Source of the DNA: an uncultured Dorea sp.
GTDB taxonomy: Bacteria > Bacillota > Clostridia > Lachnospirales > Lachnospiraceae
Reading direction: 5' to 3'
DNA: 44,047 nt
NCBI GenBank assembly: GCA_947063855.1
Contig: CAMSTW010000024.1
Coordinates: forward strand, 1 to 44,047
The stretch's first letter is position 1; each line of letters begins with the position of its first letter. Under the pieces are notes generated by a model. That model had not been told where the DNA came from, made no database searches, and saw only the letters and a program-made list of their open reading frames with translations. The translations under genes were made by a program, and so were the position numbers. Below are positions 1-9,392 of the stretch, in pieces.

Positions 1-1083
1 ACTCTCACGAATACTGAGAATCATTCCGTATATTATACCAATGAAACGGAACAGACGGCTTCTGCAGATGTTTCCAACATCCATTCCACCGTAACCTCAA
101 TCAAGAATACTCCCCTTGAGCTGTCACTGACCCTGGATTATACATCACTGTATGCAGAATATGGAAGCAGCACAGTCCTTCTGTTCCTTTTTTGCTCAGT
201 CTGTATCGTCTGTATCCTGTTGCTCTCTTTCTATATCTCAAACAATATAATCACGCCAATTCTACAGCTGAGCTCCCAGATGCTCAGTCAGAAGGGCTCC
301 CGTTTATCCCCCTTTGACAGCTACCGGCATCGCAGGGATGAGATTGGGATTCTGTATCGGGAATACAACCATATGATTGAAAAGCAGAATACACTGATCA
401 AGTCAGAATATCAGAATAAGCTGATTGCTCTGGACGCTCAGATGAAGGCTCTGGAGGCCAGAATCAACTCACATTTTCTCTTTAACACACTGGAGTCCAT
501 CAACAGCATGGCCGAGCTTGCCGAACATGAGGCAATCAGTACTATGTCCCTTGCCCTGGGAAATATGTTTCGTTACGCCATCAAGACAAACAGCGAACTC
601 GTCACGCTCCGCCAGGAACTTTCACATGTGCATGACTATGTCTCCATCCAAAAGATCCGTTTCAACAATCGCTTCCGGCTGGATATTGATATTCCAAAGG
701 AGTTGTATGGGCAGCAGATTTTGAAGCTGATCCTTCAGCCTCTGATTGAAAATTCTCTTACACACGGACTGAATTACTGCAGCACGGGAGACCGGCTCTT
801 CATCTCTGCACACATCGCTGACCATAATCTTCTGATTCAAGTAAGAGATAACGGCACCGGGATTCCAGCGGATGAACTGAAGCTGCTTCGGGAAAATCTA
901 AGTTCCGAAGCCTCATTTTCCGAACTGGGTGTCCGTGAAAAGCAGAGCATCGGCTTAAAAAACATCCAATCAAGGATTGAATTATACTACGGAAAAGGAT
1001 ACGGCCTTACAATTCACAGCGAAGAGGGCGCCGGAACCCGAATTGACATTAAGATACCTGTCTTAAAGAAGGAGATGATATAA
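1..1083 (+). CDS. Sensor histidine kinase, YesM type (5' end cut by window)
   Basis: The frame is open from the first base, so the N-terminus and most of the extracellular sensor lie outside the window. What remains is the end of an outer domain, a transmembrane segment (about bases 172-235), a HAMP-like linker ending in a coiled coil, and a His_kinase (PF06580) core. The phospho-acceptor H box (SHFLFNTLESI) is near base 470. The N box (LQPLIENSLTHG) is near 735, the G1 box (DNGTGIP) near 850, and G2 (IGLKNIQ) near 950. This family of membrane kinases signals extracellular sugars to a YesN/AraC regulator. It is followed directly by such a regulator, whose GTG start touches its stop codon, so the two are co-translated. 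The nearby sugar ABC and surface-protein operon is the obvious candidate target, by inference only. Confidence 0.93.
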   Translation, partial: TLTNTENHSVYYTNETEQTASADVSNIHSTVTSIKNTPLELSLTLDYTSLYAEYGSSTVLLFLFCSVCIVCILLLSFYISNNIITPILQLSSQMLSQKGSRLSPFDSYRHRRDEIGILYREYNHMIEKQNTLIKSEYQNKLIALDAQMKALEARINSHFLFNTLESINSMAELAEHEAISTMSLALGNMFRYAIKTNSELVTLRQELSHVHDYVSIQKIRFNNRFRLDIDIPKELYGQQILKLILQPLIENSLTHGLNYCSTGDRLFISAHIADHNLLIQVRDNGTGIPADELKLLRENLSSEASFSELGVREKQSIGLKNIQSRIELYYGKGYGLTIHSEEGAGTRIDIKIPVLKKEMI

Positions 1084-2661
1084 GTGTACACATATCTGAT
1101 TATAGATGATGAACATCTGATTCGTAAAGGAACCATAAAGAAATTAGAACCCCTTAAGGAGACTGTCTGCTGCTGCGGTGAAGCTGAAAACGGTGAAGAA
1201 GGAATACGGCTTGCCGAAAAACTTCATCCGGATATTATCATTGCGGATATGCAGATGCCGGTCATGGGCGGAATGGAACTTCTGCCCTATCTGGCTTCTC
1301 ATTTTCCTGATACTATATTGATTGTAATCAGCGGATTCCAGAACTTCCATTATGTCAAACAGGCAATCTCCTCCCGGGCGATTGAATATATCCTGAAACC
1401 CTTCAGCAGAGAAAATATCCAGAAGATTGTCCTGTCTGCTATCGACTCTCTTAAGAATAAGAAGCAGATGAAAGATGAGATTTTTATGATCCAGGAAGAG
1501 AGGGAGCATGCCTGTTACAGACTGGATGTCTCTCTGCTGCAGAACCTGATTATGGGATATGATCTTCAGTCATCCCAGAAGATTCTGTCACAGAAGCTTG
1601 ATTTCATCAACCATTCAGGAAATTTCCTGCTTCTGACTCTCTATTTTTATCAGAAACCTTCCATGGAGATACATTTTGAAAAATGGATCGCACAGAATAA
1701 TTATAACGATATCGCTGTATTTTTTCCTCATCCACATATTGAACAGTTCTGTTTTATCTTACTGTTCATTCCGGAATTACAGAGAGCACGCGAAGAATTT
1801 ATCCAAAGCTTCCTTTCCCGGCTGATGCTTATGACGGAACAATATCAGTACCCGCTGTACGCTGGAATCAGCGCCTGTCACGATAACATAAGAGAACTGC
1901 ATACTGCTTATCGGGAGACGGCGGCGGCTCTGGATTCTCAACGGATTTCCAGGACAGATTCTCATTATTATTTCTGCCGGGACATCGGGACGCCTGTCTC
2001 TATTTCCTGGGAAAAGGAAGAAGAACTCCTGTTCCGGATTGAATCCTGTGCCACGGAACAGGTATATTCCCTGACTGACGAATTGTTCGATTACTATAGA
2101 GAGATTCTGGATTGTACGCTTGGGGACGTCAAGCGGCATTGTGAACACATCAGCTTCTCCTGCCGTAAGATATTGGATTATTACCTGAACCAGAAGAGTC
2201 CGGACGAAAAGTCGTCGCCTAACATGCAGGCAATCGTAAATACACTGTATTCTTTAGAGGATGTGAAGAAATATTATCTACAGTTTTTTATCAATATAAG
2301 CAATATGATAAAGTCTGACAGTATTTACCGCAATCATGATACGATTGAACAGATCTGCATCTATCTGTCTAAGAATTACCAGAAGAATCTGACTCAGGAA
2401 TTTATTGCTTCCCTGTTCTATCTGAACCGGAGTTATCTAAGCCAGCTTTTTAAGAAGAAGACAGGGGAGAAATTTGTGAATTATCTGAATAATATCCGGA
2501 TTGAAAAAGCAAAAGAACTTCTGACTCAGACGGATAAGGATATCAGTTCAGTTGCCAGAAGCGTGGGCTATGATAATACGAAGTATTTCTTCCGGGTTTT
2601 TAAAAAGAAGGTCGGGACTTCGCCGGAGCTGTACAGGCAGAATGTTCCGTCTCAAAACTAA
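1084..2661 (+). CDS. Response regulator with AraC-type DNA-binding domain, YesN type
   Basis: 525 residues starting at GTG right after the kinase stop; AAGGAG lies about 10 bases upstream. The N-terminal receiver domain (about 1-120) has the acidic pair DD at 8-9, the phospho-acceptor D55 in IADMQMPVMGG and the conserved K in YILKPF. A middle region of about 270 residues has no clear motif, as is usual in YesN-like proteins. The last 100 residues are a double helix-turn-helix AraC/HTH_18 domain (RSYLSQLFKKKTGEKF and the signature VGYDNTKYFFRVFKKK). It is expected to bind DNA as the phosphorylated partner of the upstream kinase and activate sugar-uptake genes. It ends in a hairpin shared with the convergent surface-protein gene. 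Confidence 0.95.
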   Translation: MYTYLIIDDEHLIRKGTIKKLEPLKETVCCCGEAENGEEGIRLAEKLHPDIIIADMQMPVMGGMELLPYLASHFPDTILIVISGFQNFHYVKQAISSRAIEYILKPFSRENIQKIVLSAIDSLKNKKQMKDEIFMIQEEREHACYRLDVSLLQNLIMGYDLQSSQKILSQKLDFINHSGNFLLLTLYFYQKPSMEIHFEKWIAQNNYNDIAVFFPHPHIEQFCFILLFIPELQRAREEFIQSFLSRLMLMTEQYQYPLYAGISACHDNIRELHTAYRETAAALDSQRISRTDSHYYFCRDIGTPVSISWEKEEELLFRIESCATEQVYSLTDELFDYYREILDCTLGDVKRHCEHISFSCRKILDYYLNQKSPDEKSSPNMQAIVNTLYSLEDVKKYYLQFFINISNMIKSDSIYRNHDTIEQICIYLSKNYQKNLTQEFIASLFYLNRSYLSQLFKKKTGEKFVNYLNNIRIEKAKELLTQTDKDISSVARSVGYDNTKYFFRVFKKKVGTSPELYRQNVPSQN

Positions 2662-2673
2662 ACTACCGCAAAA

Positions 2674-2704
2674 GGCGCATGGAATAACCTGTAATCCATG
2701 CGCC
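2674..2704. terminator. Bidirectional hairpin between convergent genes
   Basis: A perfect 10-base stem, GGCGCATGGA with TCCATGCGCC, with an 11-base loop, lies between the response regulator and the surface-protein gene. On the minus strand the stem is followed by CTTTTG and on the plus strand by CTTCTG. The U-tracts are weak, but the position between two convergent stops fits a shared terminator. Confidence 0.65.
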
Positions 2705-2735
2705 CTTCTGCGTTCAAAGGAAGGAATCCTCCAGC

Positions 2736-5700
2736 TTAGAATCTTCTGCGTCCTCTTCTGCCCGCAGCGATTCTTTTGCCCTTTTTCTTACTTACAACGA
2801 TTGTCACAGCGACAAACAATGAGGCCGTGCATATCAGCATGAGGATTCCCAGCTTAGCGGGATCTCCCGTTGAAGGCGCCTTGGCCGTACCAGACGTCTT
2901 GCCTGTGGTTCCCGTCTGTCCTGATCCGCCGCCATTGCTGTCCGGCTTCTGAGTATCCGGTTTCTGTCCGCCTGGTTTCTGGTCATCCGGCTTCTGGTCA
3001 TCCGGTTTCTGATCGCCCGGTTTCTGGTCATCCGGTTTCTTGACAGTGATCTTGAACTCGGCCGTCATTCCCTGATAACTGACCGTAACCGTCTGCTCCC
3101 CCGGCTGAGTCATATCGTATCCCGTAAGCTCTGCCGCCCCGGTCACATCCCGTGAAACGCCGTCGCTGTATACGGCTGTTACCACCAGCCCCGTCTGATC
3201 CAGTTCCTCGCCGGCAACATATTCTACTTTGTCCGGAGGCGTAATCCGAAGCTCTGTCAATACTGCCAGACGCACCAGTCCGTTTATGGCATTCTTAAGA
3301 TTCTGGTACGCCGCGTCTATCTCTTCCTGTGTCGCGTCCTCACGGTCCAGGATTCCCCTGGCTGCCGCCATAGCATCTTCAAATACCTGGAAGCTGTCTT
3401 TCGTATACTCCTCTGCCGCCTGATTCAGTCCCTCGTCATAAAGCGTCTGAAGACTGGTCTTGTCTGTTACGTCCGGAGGTGTGACTTCTTCCAATGCATC
3501 TACCGCACTCTTTAGTACGATTAACGCCGCGTCCACCTCGATCTGCGATGCGTCTGCCTTGTCAAGAACGCTCTTCGCATTGTGCAGAGCCGCTTCAAAT
3601 ATTCCCCAGCTCTTCTCTGTATACCCTTCCGGCGTCTTGCTCTTATGTTCGTCGTAATAAGCCTGAAGCTCTGACTTATCCGCTTTTTCATCCTCTGTCT
3701 CGTCTGCCGCGGCGCCCAGCAGCTCAATCTCGGATACCTTCACCGCATTCGCTCCGGCTGTGAATTCAAAGGTCAGATTCTTCGCAAGGATCCCTTCGCC
3801 GTCCTCACCAAGCGTAATCTCGTTAAATCCGCCTGTAAGCTGTCCGCCCGTCAAAGCAGCCCCACTCTCATCAGAACTGCCCGTCAAAGCAGCCCCACTC
3901 TCATCAGAACCGCCCGCCTGGTCCGCCATAGTCTCGGTCAGGCTGTCCGCCGTCTGTCCGCCCGTCAAAACAGCGATCTCCTTCTCACCGTTCCTGATCG
4001 TCATCTTAGCCGGTATACCATCCTCTTCAAACGCGATATTGACCAGATGAATGTTCTTCTCCTCGCCAAGCTCTATAAAGATCGATCCGGTATCGCCTTC
4101 AAAGCTCCAGCTCCATCCGTCGTTGATCAGGCCGTTGTTGACGCTGTCGGATGTCGATTCCGGAATCGTAAATGTCTGATACCGGCTGTCCTCCGTATAC
4201 GCGCCTACGCCGTATCCCCCTTTTCCATTCGTCTCAAAGCTGTAATCAATGACAGGCTCCTGCGAATCCTCTGCATAGATCTTCATCCATCCCGTACCAA
4301 GCGCCTCAACGCTGTAGTTGTCAACAGAGCTGTAATCATTGTTCTGGCCTGTTACCTTGCCAAAAGTTTCATTTGCAGCCGCCGGGACATTCCGGTTTGT
4401 CACGAATCTCCAATGTGCCTGTCCGTTATTATTATAGTCTCTCTCGGTCGCAAGCAGTAACGCATACTTTGTTCCCGCCTTAAGAGACGCCTTGTTTCCG
4501 TCTTTATCCCGCATTTCAACCCTAAACAGCTTCGGCAGTTCTGCCGGGACGACAGAATCCTTCCTGATTACGCCTTTCGCAACGTACGCCCCTTCCGGCC
4601 CTTTTCCACTTGCATCTGTCTGGTAAACGTAGACCTCAAGATCATGGATGTCGCTCTCCCACAGGCTCACATCATTCACGGTTCCCCAGATTTCCACTGT
4701 ATCCAGCACGACGTCGCTTGCAACTGTAGACGTGATCACCGGCACAGAACGGTTCTCATAATTCAGTTCCGTCATATAGTTTTCCGTGTTATATACACGG
4801 AATCCATACAAGGCAACCGGAGCATGACCGGTTGTGTTGAACCGGATGCGGACCTTATCCGTCTGAATCCGTTTAAATGCAATCGTATTGCGGTTCGGAG
4901 TAATCTTACCCATCCTTGCGCCGTCTATTTCCTTCCATACTCCTTCGTCTTCATACTCGGCCACTACCGAATCAGGCAGCACCAGCGTATCCAGGCTTGG
5001 ATTGCCCACCGGCTCATAGTACAGATAATAGTCGATACGGTCCAGATACCGCTTCCCTCCAAGATCCACGCCATACCAGATCTCCTCATCTCCTGCAGCC
5101 GGTTCCCATCTTACAGAGGTATCTAACGTATTGCCGTGTACCGCCTCTGCATTCTCAGGGCTTACTGCCGTCGAACAGATCGCCGTACTGTTGTCCGCAA
5201 TACTGCGTACATACGCATTTGCCTTGCTCTTCTCCACGGATACCGATTTCATCGCATCTATATAGAAGGTAAAGTTATTCGCATTGTTCTCCATCTGAAT
5301 GCTGATGTAGTTGATCTTACCCATATCCGGCTTGCCAACCACCGATTTCTCCCACATCGCGCTTCCGTCGTAGGGAATCGTAACCGCCACCCATTCCTGG
5401 CGGAGCTGCATCTGTCCAAAGATCTCCTTGTAGTAGAACGGCGCCAGCAGTGAAGAAGTCGCCTGATACTGCGCGTAATTATCCTGATCCGTATGCAGCC
5501 GGACGATCGGAGACCTGTGGTTTGTCCCTTCGTATGCACCATTCTGCACCTTCATGGAGAAGCTTAACGCGTTATCCTTGCTAAGATCCAGAGCCGCATC
5601 CTTCGACGCCGGATATGTGATTGTATTATTTCCTGCCGTAGAGTGCATCTTAATAGAAGAATCGCCTTCTACCGTATAATAGGTATAATACGGAATATCC

Positions 5701-8700
5701 TCTCTCTGTTTCCCCTTGGCCGGCTCCTGGTTCGTCAGTGTCGTCGCGCCGCCGTTTGCCGTGAACTCCCATGCAGACGCATCCTCTTCCGTGCCAATCT
5801 CATCACCCGGCTGTACCACATTGACATTCAGCCAGACGAGGTCCGACCACGTTCCGTTGGTAACCGTAAACGCCACATCATAATACCCTGTTTCCGTAAA
5901 GGTATGTTTTACGGTCTCGCCTACTGCAAAGGTTCCGTCTCCCATATCCCAACGGAAGGTAAGCGCCGCCCCGCCCGGATCCACGGAGTCTGCTCCGGAA
6001 AATGTAATCTCCTCTCCTGCATAGTATACCGTCTTGTCAGAAGAAATGACCGCCTTTGGAGCCTGTTTCTCATACTCCTTCTGATCCGCGGTATACGCGC
6101 CGTTATGTACGGTCACCAGCTTCGAATTCTCTGTCGTGTGGATCTCATTGACCGTATTGCCTTCCATCAGATTGCCGGACACATCCGCCCACTCGATGCA
6201 GTCCATCCAGATGGCGTATCCTACATGTCCGGAATTATACGCGGACGTAACATTATCAGCAATCCGGTTGTTCTGAATGAGATAGTGATATGCCGGCCAG
6301 CTCTGTGTATGCGTAAGTGCAATACCCGGACCGTAATTATGATGGATATCATTTCCCACAATCTTCATATGGGATCCCGGATTCGAGCGTACAATTGATA
6401 TTCCGGCATTTCCGAATGATTCCGGGGCATTATGAGGACAGATCCCGTTATATGCCACTTCGTTGTTGATCATCTCGGATTCATCCGAGCCGCCCATCCA
6501 GAAACCGTAGCTTGACCAGTTCGCTTTATTCTCAATATAGTAATTACGTCCTGCCCAGCTCTCCACGGCGTTATTATTCGCATAGGACGCGTCATTCCCT
6601 TTAAAAATATTACCTTCACAGGCAAATCCGTCCAGCGGCCTTAAGAAGATGCCGTCGCCGCCGTGGGTAAAATCGTTATTACAGATGTAATTATAGTTCG
6701 AGCCGGACTCAAACAGTGAGCTTGTGGAATCTCTTGCATGAACCTCGTCGTATGCATCAATCCGGATTCCCCAGCTGAAATCATTATCTTCTACCGTATT
6801 ATAGCTCGAATTGTCCATCTCCAGACAGACATCCGATGCGATTGCAAAGCTGTTATTCGTTATCGTATTATTGTTACTTTTACGCATGATCAGCGCATTG
6901 GCGTTGTTATTGGCATGATTCCCCTTGATCGTACTTCCGCTTACATTCTCCATGAGAAGCGCGCCGCCTTCCTGGTCGCCCCAGCCGCCCAGCGGATCGG
7001 TATAATTATCAGAGAGGTTGCAGCCATCTACCGTAACGCCCGAGCAGCCGCTAAGGTTCATCGCCCAATAGAACCCGCTTAAGGTAAGTCCGCTGACAGA
7101 AGCTCCCTTCACTTTGTCCATCACAAGTCCTGTGCCCTTAAACGCGGCCTTGTTGATCGTACAGGCCGTCCTGTCGAACGGTTTATCGGGCATGGAATCC
7201 GGAACCTTCACGCCGTCCTCGTAGGATATGTTCCAATAATAAAATGGTTTTGCCTCACACAGGTCGCTGAAGGTACGAACGCCGTCTTCGAACAGTTCAA
7301 TCGTATCAATCAGAAGAATCATATCCTCCGGAATCTGCGTTTCTGTCTCATACCGAAGTCTTAACGTAACCTTCTTCCCTGCGTAAGCAGACAGGTCCAC
7401 CGTTGTCTTGTCCCAGTCGCCAAGGGGCTGGGCCGACCCAAGCTCTGTCCAGTCTGTCCCGTTCTCGGATACTAGAACCTTAAGCGAGCCGCCGAAATGC
7501 TTCGCCTTGGCATCGAAGGACAGTTTGATGGAAGATGCGCCGGAGAGTACCAGCTCCCGGTCCATATGATACGCCGTCTTCTGCGCCGCCGCATTCAGCT
7601 GGTATGCATAGGCTCCCGACGTTGTATCTGCCGTAAAGCTCTCTTCATCGGCGTTCACGATCTTCACATAGTCGGCCGTCACCTTCACATGATCCGCCCC
7701 GATGGTCAGACCGGTCTTTGCGCCGCCGAAATTATAGATTCCGGGCTTTAACGCCGTATCCTGGCTGATGGTCATGCCTGCTTTGGGAACCGTATAATTC
7801 TTGCTCTGGTCATACACATATACGTCTGCACCAGATACCGCCGTACCGCTTTGCACCCGTATCCTGGCAACGCCCTCTTTCACACCGGTAACGATTGCCT
7901 TGTCCCCTTCGGACTCCACAGCCGCCGCCGCTGAATCAGAAGTAAAGGTAATCTTTGGATCTACAAGCTTTGCCCCGTTCTGGTCGAGCACCGTAGCCGT
8001 AATCTCTGTCGTCCCTCCGATCTTGAGCGTCTCCTTGTTACTTACTTCAAGCGTGATATCATAGGGAACCGCCCCTTCCGGCGCCGGCGGAAGCTCTGGA
8101 TCGTCCGGCCCGCCTGAGTCCTCTCCCGGGATATAATCCACCTTCAGATACATGGTTCCTACATTCTTCTCGGCGGCAAATCCGCTTCCATTATATTTTC
8201 CGGCAAAATCACCTTCTGTTATGGCCGTCGAAGTGCTCTTCACCCAGTCATATTTTCCGTTCGTCCGGTCGAAACTGTCTGTGAGTTCCTCTGTGCCAAG
8301 CACCAGCGCATACTGCTTTCCTGCTTTCAGGCCGCCGATGGACGACAGGTCGATCGTAGTGACTCCCTTATCCGTAACCTGTTCCCCTGCGATGGTTATG
8401 GTCCCGCCGATCTGTGTGCCCGGGACTCCGCCTGCCATCTCGTAGACGCCTGCCTCCAGGGCGCTGGTTTCCTGATCCGCAGCCGCTCTTTTGATCAGCC
8501 AGATATCTGCCGACTTTAGCGTCCCGCTCTCAGGCATGGTGAAGCTCTGCCAGCGTTTCCATGCGTCCTTTTCATTTCCAAAATCCAGTCCCCAGGTGTT
8601 GGCGCTTGCATCAAACGTATAATCAATGGATTTTTCTTTCGCTTCTGCCTTCCCATAGTTGACCTTAAGATACATGGCGCCCACGGACTCCGCCCGCGTT

Positions 8701-9272
8701 CCCCTGACGCCTACTTGTCCGGCCGCCTCATTCTTTGCGGCGTTATCTGCTACGGTCTGATCGCTTACCCAGTCGTATCTGCCGTTCGTCCTCTCAAGAT
8801 TGTCCGCCAGCGGATCCGTCGTCAGGACCAGCGCATACTGCGTGTCCGCCAGAAGCATCCCCACAGAAGACAGATCGATCGCCGTAACGCCCTTGTGTGT
8901 TACGTCCGCCCCCGGAATCGTAACCGAGCCGATCTCGGCATCCGGCAATCCGTTTGCCACAGAATAGACAGACGCCACAAGATCCGCAGTCTCTCCATTT
9001 GCGTCGGATCTTTTGATCAGCCATACCTCTGCGGACTGAAGCGCGCCGTCCTCCGGCATCGTAAAAGTCTGCCAGCGGCTGAATGCATCCTTGTCGCTTC
9101 CAAAATCCAGTCCCCAGGACTTACTCCCCGCATCAAATGTATAATCTATGAATCCCCCTGATCCTTCTTCTGCCCTCACCTTCACACCGCCTCCCCAGAC
9201 GGTAACTGTCAGCATCATAAGCGCCAGAATCATACACAGAAAACGCTTTCTGTATCTCACAAATTTTCTCAT
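2736..9272 (-). CDS. Giant cell-wall-anchored beta-helix protein with PKD, discoidin-like, FIVAR and Ig-like domains
   Basis: 2178 residues from ATG 9272, which follows GAAGGTAAGT; an upstream TTG at 9293 would add seven residues. A signal peptide ends near AEEGSGG. Order: two tandem modules of about 170 residues beginning IDYTFDA (about 40 and 215); a Big_2-like Ig domain (about 400-490); a beta-sandwich region (about 540-690); a right-handed parallel beta-helix with many N/G-rich rungs (about 700-1065); a PKD domain (about 1070-1150); a carbohydrate-binding-like sandwich (about 1175-1345); an F5/8C-like domain (about 1350-1500); a third copy of the N-terminal module (about 1510-1680); a second discoidin-like domain with a repeat insertion (about 1680-1855); two FIVAR domains (about 1860-2005); a Big_3 domain; a PDDQK/PGDQK repeat linker; and an APSTGD sorting signal with hydrophobic stretch and basic tail. 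Last gene of the sugar operon. The helix may be a glycan-degrading enzyme (GH136, GH110 and polysaccharide lyases share this fold), but I cannot assign catalytic residues. Confidence 0.88.
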   Translation of the reverse strand: MRKFVRYRKRFLCMILALMMLTVTVWGGGVKVRAEEGSGGFIDYTFDAGSKSWGLDFGSDKDAFSRWQTFTMPEDGALQSAEVWLIKRSDANGETADLVASVYSVANGLPDAEIGSVTIPGADVTHKGVTAIDLSSVGMLLADTQYALVLTTDPLADNLERTNGRYDWVSDQTVADNAAKNEAAGQVGVRGTRAESVGAMYLKVNYGKAEAKEKSIDYTFDASANTWGLDFGNEKDAWKRWQSFTMPESGTLKSADIWLIKRAAADQETSALEAGVYEMAGGVPGTQIGGTITIAGEQVTDKGVTTIDLSSIGGLKAGKQYALVLGTEELTDSFDRTNGKYDWVKSTSTAITEGDFAGKYNGSGFAAEKNVGTMYLKVDYIPGEDSGGPDDPELPPAPEGAVPYDITLEVSNKETLKIGGTTEITATVLDQNGAKLVDPKITFTSDSAAAAVESEGDKAIVTGVKEGVARIRVQSGTAVSGADVYVYDQSKNYTVPKAGMTISQDTALKPGIYNFGGAKTGLTIGADHVKVTADYVKIVNADEESFTADTTSGAYAYQLNAAAQKTAYHMDRELVLSGASSIKLSFDAKAKHFGGSLKVLVSENGTDWTELGSAQPLGDWDKTTVDLSAYAGKKVTLRLRYETETQIPEDMILLIDTIELFEDGVRTFSDLCEAKPFYYWNISYEDGVKVPDSMPDKPFDRTACTINKAAFKGTGLVMDKVKGASVSGLTLSGFYWAMNLSGCSGVTVDGCNLSDNYTDPLGGWGDQEGGALLMENVSGSTIKGNHANNNANALIMRKSNNNTITNNSFAIASDVCLEMDNSSYNTVEDNDFSWGIRIDAYDEVHARDSTSSLFESGSNYNYICNNDFTHGGDGIFLRPLDGFACEGNIFKGNDASYANNNAVESWAGRNYYIENKANWSSYGFWMGGSDESEMINNEVAYNGICPHNAPESFGNAGISIVRSNPGSHMKIVGNDIHHNYGPGIALTHTQSWPAYHYLIQNNRIADNVTSAYNSGHVGYAIWMDCIEWADVSGNLMEGNTVNEIHTTENSKLVTVHNGAYTADQKEYEKQAPKAVISSDKTVYYAGEEITFSGADSVDPGGAALTFRWDMGDGTFAVGETVKHTFTETGYYDVAFTVTNGTWSDLVWLNVNVVQPGDEIGTEEDASAWEFTANGGATTLTNQEPAKGKQREDIPYYTYYTVEGDSSIKMHSTAGNNTITYPASKDAALDLSKDNALSFSMKVQNGAYEGTNHRSPIVRLHTDQDNYAQYQATSSLLAPFYYKEIFGQMQLRQEWVAVTIPYDGSAMWEKSVVGKPDMGKINYISIQMENNANNFTFYIDAMKSVSVEKSKANAYVRSIADNSTAICSTAVSPENAEAVHGNTLDTSVRWEPAAGDEEIWYGVDLGGKRYLDRIDYYLYYEPVGNPSLDTLVLPDSVVAEYEDEGVWKEIDGARMGKITPNRNTIAFKRIQTDKVRIRFNTTGHAPVALYGFRVYNTENYMTELNYENRSVPVITSTVASDVVLDTVEIWGTVNDVSLWESDIHDLEVYVYQTDASGKGPEGAYVAKGVIRKDSVVPAELPKLFRVEMRDKDGNKASLKAGTKYALLLATERDYNNNGQAHWRFVTNRNVPAAANETFGKVTGQNNDYSSVDNYSVEALGTGWMKIYAEDSQEPVIDYSFETNGKGGYGVGAYTEDSRYQTFTIPESTSDSVNNGLINDGWSWSFEGDTGSIFIELGEEKNIHLVNIAFEEDGIPAKMTIRNGEKEIAVLTGGQTADSLTETMADQAGGSDESGAALTGSSDESGAALTGGQLTGGFNEITLGEDGEGILAKNLTFEFTAGANAVKVSEIELLGAAADETEDEKADKSELQAYYDEHKSKTPEGYTEKSWGIFEAALHNAKSVLDKADASQIEVDAALIVLKSAVDALEEVTPPDVTDKTSLQTLYDEGLNQAAEEYTKDSFQVFEDAMAAARGILDREDATQEEIDAAYQNLKNAINGLVRLAVLTELRITPPDKVEYVAGEELDQTGLVVTAVYSDGVSRDVTGAAELTGYDMTQPGEQTVTVSYQGMTAEFKITVKKPDDQKPGDQKPDDQKPDDQKPGGQKPDTQKPDSNGGGSGQTGTTGKTSGTAKAPSTGDPAKLGILMLICTASLFVAVTIVVSKKKGKRIAAGRRGRRRF
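2940..3039 (-). repeat. Short in-frame repeats coding the PDDQK-type wall-spanning linker
   Basis: A run of 15-base units codes DQKPD/DQKPG/GQKPD pentapeptides just before the sorting signal of the giant surface protein. Proline- and lysine-rich repeats in this position usually thread the cell wall. Copy number is likely to vary between strains. Confidence 0.8.
3846..3911 (-). repeat. 33-base in-frame tandem duplication inside a discoidin-like domain
   Basis: Two units (3846-3878 and 3879-3911) are almost identical and code the 11-residue unit SDESGAALTG(G/S). A third, degenerate trace (CCGCCCGTCAAA) follows near 3957. The insertion splits a galactose-binding-like beta-sandwich between a strand ending in IAVLTGG and the next strand, FNEITLG, so it probably forms a flexible surface loop. 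Confidence 0.85.
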
Positions 9273-9298
9273 ACTTACCTTCTTTCTTTTCAAATCCC

Positions 9299-9322
9299 GG
9301 CCGGTACATCTTCGTACCAGCC
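9299..9322 (-). other. Intercistronic hairpin upstream of the surface-protein gene
   Basis: In the leftward transcript GGCTGGTAC pairs with GTACCGGCC (one G-U pair) around a six-base loop, in the gap between the isomerase gene and the surface-protein gene. There is no U-tract, so it is more likely an mRNA-processing or stability element than a terminator. The rest of this 120-base gap shows nothing else. Confidence 0.5.
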
Positions 9323-9392
9323 TTGAAGTATCAGCGCCCGATATCCGTGTCTGCCAAGCATCTGCCAGTACGACGGCGCTGCGGGCTCTGCC

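Noticed and set aside
5643..6398. A 251-codon plus-strand frame inside the surface-protein gene
   Set aside because: Antisense to the beta-helix and PKD coding region; no ribosome site and no similarity to any family I know.
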